Source: Martensiomyces pterosporus
Taxonomy: Eukaryota > Kickxellomycota > Kickxellomycetes > Kickxellales > Kickxellaceae
Length of the DNA: 10,437 nucleotides
Assembly: GCA_025201845.1 (NCBI GenBank)
Contig: MU604049.1
Span: forward strand, 20,969-31,405
Direction of reading: 5' to 3'
Below are positions 1-5,616 of this stretch, in pieces. Position 1 is the stretch's first letter. Every line of letters starts with the position of its first letter. The position numbers were made by a program, and so were the translations under genes. The notes under the pieces are model-generated. The model did not search any database and had not been told where the DNA came from. It saw nothing but the letters and a program-made list of their open reading frames with translations.

Positions 1-840
1 ACCACCCTGACCACCATTTACACGACGACACCATGCGCTGAATGCCAGCCAACTACTGTCACGGAGACCACTGTTGTCACACCCACACCCACACTCACAT
101 CTGCATCCTCGACCACTACGTCGTGCACTCCTACCACCTTGACCACCACGTACACCACCGCCCCTTGCCCTACTTGCCAGCCCACCACGGCCACAGAGAC
201 CATTGTTGTCACACCCACTTCCCCCGAGACCACGCCCTCTGCGCCAGACACAACGCCAGTGATTTCTACCACTGTCTTCACAACCGCTCTGTGCGAGAAC
301 TGCCCACCGATCACGATCACTGACACTGTCAAGGCAACTACTCCCACTACCGGCGATGCTACTAGCATGACCACGCCGTGGTCCACCTTGCTTACGACGA
401 CATACACAACAGCTCCCTGCGCTGCTTGCCAGCCCACCACGGTCACCGACACCCTGACCGTAACTCCCACACCTCCCCTGGTGTATACTGTCAGCTCGAC
501 CGCCCCAGTCCCCACTGCCGAGCAGACCGTGTCTAGCATCGCCTCCTCCCATGTCGCTCTGACCACCATCCTCACAACGGCTCCTTGCAGCGGCTGCGAG
601 CCTACCACCATCACAGCGACCACTCTTGTGCGCCCCACTCCGTCGGCACCCCCAAGCCAGACTTCCACCGCCCCTGTGATCACCACTCCCTGCCACGAAT
701 GCGTGCCTACAACTCAAACGCTGACAATTGTGCACACACCCAGCACCAGCATCACTTCTGTGGCCTCTGTCCCTCCCGTCTACTCGTCGATGTACACAGT
801 GCCCACTCCCGACCACACACCCGCCCCCTGCCGCGAGTGT
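1..840 (+). repeat. Coding repeats: seven CxxC units in the first mucin-like gene
   Basis: Degenerate in-frame units of about 35-55 codons each contain Pro/Leu-Cys-x-x-Cys. The inner pairs differ: CAEC, CPTC, CENC, CAAC, CSGC, CHEC, CREC. The first, second and fourth units are most alike, each with YTT(T/A)PC then CQPTT; the last two are reduced to a Cys pair in Pro/Thr/Ser sequence. This suggests unit duplication followed by drift. Confidence 0.8.
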
Positions 841-954
841 CGGACAGTCTCTGCCACAAGCACCTCAACGGCTCCATCAGCTGTTCCTCCGCCAGCCGTT
901 GTGGTCCCCACCTCGTCTGCAGCTGCGCACAAGTGCAGGGTTGTATACCTGTGA
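1..954 (+). CDS. Secreted Thr-rich mucin/adhesin-like protein with CxxC repeats, 5' end outside the window
   Basis: The frame is open from base 1 to the TGA at 952-954, giving 317 residues; the true start and any signal peptide lie upstream. The visible part is almost entirely Thr/Pro/Ser/Val-rich. It has seven Cys-x-x-Cys units, at about residues 12-15, 56-59, 98-101, 140-143, 196-199, 231-234 and 277-280, most inside a unit of the form Thr-Thr-Tyr-Thr-Thr-x-Pro-Cys-x-x-Cys-x-Pro-Thr-Thr followed by Val-Thr-Pro-Thr. Such stretches are typical of O-mannosylated fungal wall proteins. The protein ends in AHKCRVVYL after an Ala/Pro/Ser linker, with no hydrophobic tail or GPI site visible. The next gene downstream has the same repeats and tail, so the two are tandem paralogues. 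A role as wall protein, adhesin or mucin is inference. No enzyme domain is visible. Confidence 0.8.
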   Translation, partial: TTLTTIYTTTPCAECQPTTVTETTVVTPTPTLTSASSTTTSCTPTTLTTTYTTAPCPTCQPTTATETIVVTPTSPETTPSAPDTTPVISTTVFTTALCENCPPITITDTVKATTPTTGDATSMTTPWSTLLTTTYTTAPCAACQPTTVTDTLTVTPTPPLVYTVSSTAPVPTAEQTVSSIASSHVALTTILTTAPCSGCEPTTITATTLVRPTPSAPPSQTSTAPVITTPCHECVPTTQTLTIVHTPSTSITSVASVPPVYSSMYTVPTPDHTPAPCRECRTVSATSTSTAPSAVPPPAVVVPTSSAAAHKCRVVYL

Positions 955-1202
955 AACGCTGCTTTAGTGTCAGACCACCAAGCTGATTCTTAACCATTGC
1001 TCCATTCATTTTTCCTCCTATTTTCTTTTCCTGTTTTCATCACAATATACATATACTATTACAATTATCGACGGCATTTCTCACTCTGACCGACAGCAAT
1101 GCTACCAGTGCAAAAGCGTTGGGTACGGAGCGCCTTGGCGCAGAGGTTACCAGGCTTGTCTGGTGATGCACGCAACACGAGTAGAACCCTGGCAGTTTCC
1201 CC

Positions 1203-1216
1203 GCTTGGCGCCAAGC
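1203..1216. promoter_or_regulatory. 14-base perfect palindrome, candidate operator
   Basis: GCTTGGCGCCAAGC reads the same on both strands. Its half CTTGGCGC also occurs at 1134-1141. The core TTGGCGC resembles the E2F-type TTSSCGC site and the NF-I half-site TTGGC. It lies about 80 bases before the TATA-like box of the second mucin-like gene. That it binds a regulator is inference. Confidence 0.4.
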
Positions 1217-1293
1217 ACCTGGTAGTGTGCATAGCTTCAATATGTCGATTGAAATAGCCGGCCGAGCAGAAGACCAGGGTTTCTGCTGATGCT

Positions 1294-1300
1294 TATTTAA
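1294..1300 (+). promoter_or_regulatory. TATA-like box of the second mucin-like gene
   Basis: TATTTAA lies 114 bases upstream of the ATG at 1408. The spacing resembles that of the TATA-like boxes of three other genes in the window (92-108 bases). Confidence 0.5.
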
Positions 1301-1407
1301 GCTGGCAGGTGGTTGCATGTTTCTGGGTCTTTAGCTACAGCAGCAAAGGCACAACCGCTACTAGCATCCTCGGCCGCTTTATCCCTTTACTTTTTGATTC
1401 GTGTGCA

Positions 1408-3099
1408 ATGAAAACTACATGCTCAGCACTCCTCATTTCGGTCTTCGCATCCTCGGCGCTAGCCACGCTCGACTGGACGGCGTATGAAACCCTCTACTGT
1501 GCGCAGGAGAACTGGTCCGTCATCAAGGGCAAGTCCGATCCGCTGATCAAGTCGACGTGGCTCTTCATCCCGAGGAGCATCAAGAATAGCCTCAGCAAGC
1601 TCCATATGCTCAACGACGACCATACCCTGACTGCTAACCCGACAATTGACCAGCTAAGCGGCGCTGCGCAGGCGTTTTCCCCAGCGCTGTTTGAGCAGTT
1701 CGCGGGTCCAGTGCTCAAGGAGTGTCTTGCGACTTACGTCTTCTCCAGCGACACGTCGACTGAGGATGCTACTGCCGCCGATTCTACGTCTACCACCGAC
1801 CCAACTCCTACCACAGAGTCTATACGCACTGCAGACACTCAGACAACCATTGATGCCGAGACAACCACCGATGACGGGGCCACCGGTTCTACCACAGCAG
1901 AGGCCGAGACTCATTCTTCTGCTGCTGATCCAACGACTGACCAGACCACCAGCGTTGGTACATCGTCTGATACCACCGAGCTGACCGATCTGCCCAGCTC
2001 TTGTTCTACAGACACCCAGGAAGAACCCTCATCAACTGCAGGGGAAGGTGCGACTTCAGATGAAACTGCCACTGCTGATCCAACGACTCTTGCCAGCACT
2101 ACAGAGGAAACGCTTGCGTCTGAGCCCACTTTGGGCGAATCTGCAGCCGACATGTCTAGTGACATTGCTGTGGAGACCGCTGCCGCTTCAAGCGAGTCTC
2201 TTGAGGAATCTGCACCCAGTTGCGAGTTTTCTGCCAGCACGTCCGCTGGCATTCCCACCCCTGTCTCTTCTACCGAAGGCGATTCCAGCAACGTGCAGCC
2301 AACAGATGGAATCTCTGCTGAACCGTCGGTGGAATCCGAGCCTAGCGAGCTGGGGCCGCTGACCGAATCATCTGTCAACAGCCCTTCAGAAACATCTGAA
2401 GCAGCAGCGCCTAGCGAGAGCTCCACGGATTCCCCCACCTCAGCAGAGCCCTGCACTCCTACAACCACGACCACCTACACGACTACGCCTTGCACTGGAT
2501 GTGGCCCCACCTCGTCTGCCCCTACAATGGGGTGGACATCGACTGCCGCTTCAGCTGAGACATACACTCCTACGACCATCACAGCCACTCACACAACTAA
2601 ACCTTGTGATGGATGCGAGCCCACCATCATCACCACTACCAAGACCGTTACTCCTACCGCTGTTGTCACCACGTATACCACTACACCGTGCCCTGTGTGC
2701 GAGCCCACCATTGTGACTGAGACCGCTGTGGTCACCCCTACACCTTCTGGGGAGGCTGCAGACGACGAGTCTCTTCCTTATTGCTCTGGCGAGAACGAGA
2801 CCACTACGTACACCGAGCGTAAGCCCACCACCGCCACCGACACCGTCATTGTGACCCCGACTACCGCCCCTGCTCCTTCGGCCACCACCACCACATACAC
2901 CACCACCCCTTGCCCTGATTGTGAGGCGGCTACCGTGACCGAGATTGCGGCTGCCACTCCTGCACCCAGTGCGGATGCCACCAGCGAAGGGTATCCTTCT
3001 TTCTGCGCTACATGTGGGACTACCACTGTCTCGGCAGCCCCTAGCGCTGCTCCAGCACCCAGCCCTGCCCACAAGTGCCGCATCGCCGCCCTCAACTAA
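1408..3099 (+). CDS. Secreted modular protein: globular N-terminal domain plus Ser/Thr-rich stalk with CxxC repeats
   Basis: This 563-residue protein starts at the ATG at 1408; the frame is open 99 bases upstream but has no earlier ATG near it, and a signal peptide follows at once (MKTTCSALLISVFASSALA). Residues about 20-112 form a non-repetitive domain with two cysteines, C31 and C106, likely paired, and the stretches TLTANPT and AFSPALFEQFAGPVLKEC. I do not recognise this domain. Residues about 113-345 are an acidic Ser/Thr/Glu/Ala stalk. Residues about 349-536 carry CxxC units at 362-365, 400-403, 428-431, 502-505 and 533-536, and one degenerate unit near 459-485 without the Cys pair. The tail is AHKCRIAALN with C557. 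No GPI signal or membrane segment is seen. It is a paralogue of the gene upstream and probably an O-glycosylated cell-surface protein; a specific role is unknown. Confidence 0.88.
   Translation: MKTTCSALLISVFASSALATLDWTAYETLYCAQENWSVIKGKSDPLIKSTWLFIPRSIKNSLSKLHMLNDDHTLTANPTIDQLSGAAQAFSPALFEQFAGPVLKECLATYVFSSDTSTEDATAADSTSTTDPTPTTESIRTADTQTTIDAETTTDDGATGSTTAEAETHSSAADPTTDQTTSVGTSSDTTELTDLPSSCSTDTQEEPSSTAGEGATSDETATADPTTLASTTEETLASEPTLGESAADMSSDIAVETAAASSESLEESAPSCEFSASTSAGIPTPVSSTEGDSSNVQPTDGISAEPSVESEPSELGPLTESSVNSPSETSEAAAPSESSTDSPTSAEPCTPTTTTTYTTTPCTGCGPTSSAPTMGWTSTAASAETYTPTTITATHTTKPCDGCEPTIITTTKTVTPTAVVTTYTTTPCPVCEPTIVTETAVVTPTPSGEAADDESLPYCSGENETTTYTERKPTTATDTVIVTPTTAPAPSATTTTYTTTPCPDCEAATVTEIAAATPAPSADATSEGYPSFCATCGTTTVSAAPSAAPAPSPAHKCRIAALN
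2449..3018 (+). repeat. Coding repeats: CxxC units in the second mucin-like gene
   Basis: Units share Thr-rich lead, TTYTTTPC, Cys-x-x-Cys, Glu-Pro-Thr and Val-Thr-Pro-Thr. Cys pairs are CTGC, CDGC, CPVC, CPDC and CATC. One unit around 2800-2870 keeps TTYT and the later TDTVIVTPT but has lost the PCxxC section; a single Cys at residue 459 precedes it. The units match those of the upstream gene in form, so the two arrays share an origin. Confidence 0.8.
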
Positions 3100-3250
3100 G
3101 GACGGCATACTGCAGCGCACTGCCTTGGCTTTCACGAATGCTTACCAGCAACGATAACCAGGCGCATACTGCTGAGAGTTGTTAGGAAAGCGAAAAACGC
3201 AAACACAAATACACGAGAAAAGAATCTGCGGCGCCTTGCTAGAAGGAAGC

Positions 3251-3685
3251 TTAGCTTTGCTTCTTTTGTCCCTGGATAGTAATAACAACCTGCCTCGTGT
3301 GCCTATACGTCCTGTGCTCGCACAAATAAATGCCCTGCCACGTCCCCAGCGCCAGCTGCCCGTTCCTAATCGGAATGTTCAGCGACACGCCCACCAACGC
3401 CGACTTGACATGCCCAGGCATATCGTCCGGACCCTCATCCGTATGCTCGTATGGCAGCGTTTCGGGGGCTATGTGATCCAGCGCCATGACCATGTCGTCG
3501 CGCACCTCGGAGCACACGTTTTCGTTCAGGCAGAGGGAGGCGCTTGTGTGCTGCAGGAACAGGTTGACCATGCCCACTTCGTACTTGCTCAATTCGGGCC
3601 CGATAGCGCGTCTGATTTCGTCAGTGACAAGGTAGCACCCCTTTGAGCGGGCGGGGAACCGGTGCGTTGTCTGGAACCAGGACAT
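3251..3685 (-). CDS. YjbQ/UPF0047 family protein (secondary thiamine-phosphate synthase type)
   Basis: The protein has 144 residues, the usual size for this family. The start at 3685 is the only ATG in the open frame; the frame continues 132 bases upstream without one. Family signatures are clear: WFQTT near the N-terminus, LFLQHTSASL at 42-51 followed by NEN at 54-56, and a long block at about 81-125 with H81, EGPDDMP (84-90), H92, K94-S95, GVSLNIP and LGTWQGIYLCEHR. In the established family, conserved histidines and acidic residues line a pocket at the subunit interface of a trimer. Some bacterial members weakly make thiamine phosphate, and the native function is unclear. No targeting peptide is visible, so a cytosolic place is likely. 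It converges with the mucin-like gene and diverges from the Nudix gene, sharing its promoter region. Confidence 0.93.
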   Translation of the reverse strand: MSWFQTTHRFPARSKGCYLVTDEIRRAIGPELSKYEVGMVNLFLQHTSASLCLNENVCSEVRDDMVMALDHIAPETLPYEHTDEGPDDMPGHVKSALVGVSLNIPIRNGQLALGTWQGIYLCEHRTYRHTRQVVITIQGQKKQS

Positions 3686-3820
3686 GCTTGCAAAGGAAGG
3701 GCACAGGGAGTAGGTGGAGGCTAAGAGAAACAGGGAATGCAGCGCTTCGAATTCGTCACAAACGGCCTCCTGGCAGCGAGTGCAGGTGGAGCTTTGGTAA
3801 CCAGGGGCGGGCTCCAAGCG

Positions 3821-3844
3821 ACTCGGACCGCCGAGCCGCCGAGT
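3821..3844. promoter_or_regulatory. Inverted repeat ACTCGG/CCGAGT
   Basis: ACTCGG at 3821-3826 pairs exactly with CCGAGT at 3839-3844, with a further CCGAG at 3831-3835 in between. It lies about 140 bases upstream of the YjbQ-like start. It could be a zinc-cluster type site (CGG/CCG triplets), but that is a guess from form only. Confidence 0.3.
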
Positions 3845-3900
3845 TAGGGGTTGTTCGGTGTGCGCTCAACGCACTCCGTCTTCAGTCTCCCGGCCGGTGG

Positions 3901-3907
3901 TGACTCA
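3901..3907. promoter_or_regulatory. TGACTCA bZIP (Gcn4/AP-1 type) site
   Basis: TGACTCA is the perfect consensus for Gcn4/CpcA-type bZIP factors. It sits between two divergent genes, 216 bases from the YjbQ-like ATG and 288 from the Nudix ATG. A seven-base match can arise by chance, so the function is tentative. Confidence 0.4.
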
Positions 3908-4194
3908 GCTACTCGGTGTCTTTGTGGGAACTCTAAAGCGCAGCTAGACGGCACCTCGTTAAACAGAGCCAGAGGAGCCATGTAGGGTGCACTCGCTACA
4001 TCCCATACACGGCAGGTGCGGTGTACAAGTGCCGCAGCAACAGCACCGCTAGCGCTGATTTGCCCTGTGTCTTTTGCCTCGTCTTCATACACTGCATCCT
4101 CTGAAGTACCAGGCGTTCAAGTGGGAGGCCCATCGCTTGACTACGCTTTTCTCCCAACAACCATCGAAAACAAGCAGCATTCAAGAGAGAAAAA

Positions 4195-4704
4195 ATGGCG
4201 CAGGTTCGTGTAGGAGTCGGCTGTTTCGTGCTGAAGAAAGTGGCCGGGACCACCTACTTCCTCCTGGGCCATCGCAAGGGCAGCCACGGATCCGGCACCT
4301 GGGGTCTTCCTGGCGGCCACCTGGAGGTGGGCGAAGAGTGGGCCGAGTGTGCGGCTCGCGAGACACTCGAGGAATGCGGGATCGAGGTTGGCAGTGTCCA
4401 GCACGTAGCCACCACCAACGACGTGTTCTCGAGCGAAATGCACTACATCACGGTGTTCCAGAAAGCAGCCATTAAAGAGGACGGCGGGCTGGTTCGGCGG
4501 ATGGAGCCTGAAAAGTGCCTGGACTGGATCTGGGTCACCTGGCAGGAATTGGTCGAGGAGGAGGCGGCTAGGCGCGACGCCTGCGCACCGGGCTGCTTCG
4601 ACCAGAGCGAGCAGACGGCGGTTGATTTGCGCAACAGGCTGTTCTTGCCCCTTGCCAACCTCAAGAAGCTGTACGCCGGCTCTGCCCCTGCGTGGCTTCA
4701 ATAG
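4195..4704 (+). CDS. NUDT15-like Nudix hydrolase
   Basis: The protein has 169 residues and starts at an ATG in good context (AAAAATGG). The Nudix box is complete at residues 41-63: G41, five residues, E47, seven residues, R55-E56, E59-E60, G62, then I63. These are the Mg2+-binding and catalytic residues of the fold. The preceding stretch HRKGSHGSGTWGLPGGHLE (26-44) is the hallmark of the NUDT15/MTH2 group. Known members split nucleoside triphosphates such as oxidised or thio-modified dGTP to the monophosphate and pyrophosphate, so a role in nucleotide-pool cleaning is likely. The exact substrate cannot be read from sequence. The C-terminal third (about 100-169) contains a Trp-rich strand and helices ending in PLANLKKLYAG. 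No targeting signal is seen. It diverges from the YjbQ-like gene. Confidence 0.95.
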   Translation: MAQVRVGVGCFVLKKVAGTTYFLLGHRKGSHGSGTWGLPGGHLEVGEEWAECAARETLEECGIEVGSVQHVATTNDVFSSEMHYITVFQKAAIKEDGGLVRRMEPEKCLDWIWVTWQELVEEEAARRDACAPGCFDQSEQTAVDLRNRLFLPLANLKKLYAGSAPAWLQ

Positions 4705-5079
4705 ACCAAGATGGGAGCTTGGGTGTTTTGTTCTGCCTTGAATAATAGAGGTAATATGTTTGATGGAACAGGAGGATGCCCTATTCTCGCTACCGCCTGG
4801 CTGCCCTTGCACAAGGAGCAGAGACGCCATTGTCTGGGAGTTTGGGTGGACGTGTAGGACTGCTCATGGGAGAAAATGCGTCTAGAGAGAGGTTCACACA
4901 TATTGTGCGCATATGTAAGCGAGCGCGCAAACACACAGCGCCTCCCACACTCCCTCTGTCTCTGCACCGCTCCCAGAGAGAGAAGGGTACAAATACCGCC
5001 ACGGCCCCCCAGCCCAAAGAGCAAAGCCATTCAGCATCAATCCCATCCTCCCAGCTCCACCAGCTCTCCTCCTTGCACC
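4705..5079. other. Intergenic region before the CBM14 gene
   Basis: These 375 bases hold the Nudix 3' region (AATAATAG and GGTAATATG near 4740-4760, possible weak end-processing signals) and the promoter of the secreted chitin-binding protein. A small inverted repeat ACATAT/ATATGT with a seven-base spacer lies at 4898-4916. The leader just before the ATG is rich in C and T. Confidence 0.5.
4988..4996 (+). promoter_or_regulatory. TATA-like box of the CBM14 gene
   Basis: TACAAATAC lies 92 bases before the ATG at 5080. It is an imperfect TATA element, but the spacing fits the other promoters in the window. Confidence 0.4.
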
Positions 5080-5325
5080 ATGAAGACCATTTGCCTTCTC
5101 GCTGCCGCGCTCGCTCTGGCCGCCGCCGATGACATTTGCAAGGGCCACACGGACCCCAACACCGTCGGCATGCCCTTTGCCCACCCATACATATGCAACC
5201 TCTTCCTCACGTGCGGCTCGGACAACAAGCCCTACGTCGGCACTTGCCCGGGCGGCACCTACTACGACACCAAGCTGACTACGTGCAATGCTGCTGCCAA
5301 GGCGTCGTGCGGCGACCGGAAGTAG
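5080..5325 (+). CDS. Small secreted chitin-binding protein with one CBM14 (peritrophin-A type) domain
   Basis: The 81-residue protein starts at 5080 (CACCATGA context) because a signal peptide follows directly: MKTICLLAAALALAAA, with likely cleavage near residue 16. The remaining 65 residues are a single six-cysteine domain: C20, 18 residues, C39, 5 residues, C45, 10 residues, C56, 12 residues, C69, 7 residues, C77. This matches the chitin-binding type 2 pattern, including the aromatic residues expected near the fourth and fifth cysteines (Y52, Y61, Y62) and the CPGGTYYD stretch. Fungal members include the Avr4 effector group, which coat wall chitin and shield it from host chitinases. Whether this one protects the wall, binds exogenous chitin or acts in another way is inference. 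The protein has no other domain. An AATAAA follows 36 bases after the stop. Confidence 0.9.
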   Translation: MKTICLLAAALALAAADDICKGHTDPNTVGMPFAHPYICNLFLTCGSDNKPYVGTCPGGTYYDTKLTTCNAAAKASCGDRK

Positions 5326-5360
5326 ACACCCTTTCCATCTGCTGCTGTTTCAAGCTTATG

Positions 5361-5366
5361 AATAAA
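5361..5366 (+). terminator. AATAAA polyadenylation signal after the CBM14 gene
   Basis: An exact AATAAA begins 36 bases after the TAG stop at 5323-5325, a normal place for 3' end processing of this transcript. Confidence 0.6.
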
Positions 5367-5616
5367 GCCGTATCTATTGCACCATGTGCGCGCACCAAGC
5401 GATGCTGTATGAGACGATAAAAATAGGACAGCGCCACTCCCCTATTTGCTGGTCTCGCCCAGAAAGCTGTCGCTTTGGGCTGAAGCCAGCACCAGCTTGG
5501 GTTTCCGCCTTTTCTTCTCTGCTCGGGCTGAATTCCACATAAATTCTCTTCTCCGTTGTAGCATATTCCTTCTCGCCCACTCCACCGGCGGCAGCAGTAG
5601 GTAAACAAGGGGCGAA

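Larger units (their letters stand above)
955..1407. other. Intergenic region between the two mucin-like genes
   Basis: This 453-base gap holds the 3' region of the first gene (T-rich around 1010-1040, then an A/T-rich stretch 1042-1068 with no AATAAA) and the promoter of the second. The promoter part contains a 14-base palindrome at 1203-1216, a second copy of its half CTTGGCGC at 1134-1141, and a TATA-like box at 1294-1300. Short frames on either strand here lack recognisable protein features. Confidence 0.6.
3686..4194. other. Divergent promoter region between YjbQ-like and Nudix genes
   Basis: These 509 bases separate two genes read outward. They contain an inverted repeat at 3821-3844 and a perfect TGACTCA at 3901-3907. 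No TATA-like box is visible for either gene. The Nudix leader next to the ATG is A-rich (AGAGAGAAAAAATGG). Frames here on both strands have no family features, and the extension of the YjbQ frame lacks an ATG. Confidence 0.6.

Noticed and set aside
18..686. 222-codon minus-strand frame rich in Val, opposite the first mucin-like gene
   Set aside because: It is the complement of Thr-rich repeats (ACC/ACN read as GGT/GTN), so long open frames are expected. It has no independent features.
1911..2474. 187-codon minus-strand frame opposite the Ser/Thr stalk
   Set aside because: Low-complexity Ser/Val shadow of the plus-strand gene, which has a signal peptide and conserved repeats.
3735..3770. TTCGAAT resembling a tRNA T-loop
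   Set aside because: The flanking bases (AGCGC and TCGTC) do not pair as a T-stem, and no other tRNA arms are present.
3686..3817. 44-codon N-terminal extension of the YjbQ-like frame
   Set aside because: There is no ATG in it, and family members begin near the WFQ motif. The 144-residue form has the expected length.
3842..3853. GTTAGGGGTTG resembling a telomere repeat
   Set aside because: A single imperfect copy in a promoter region, not an array.
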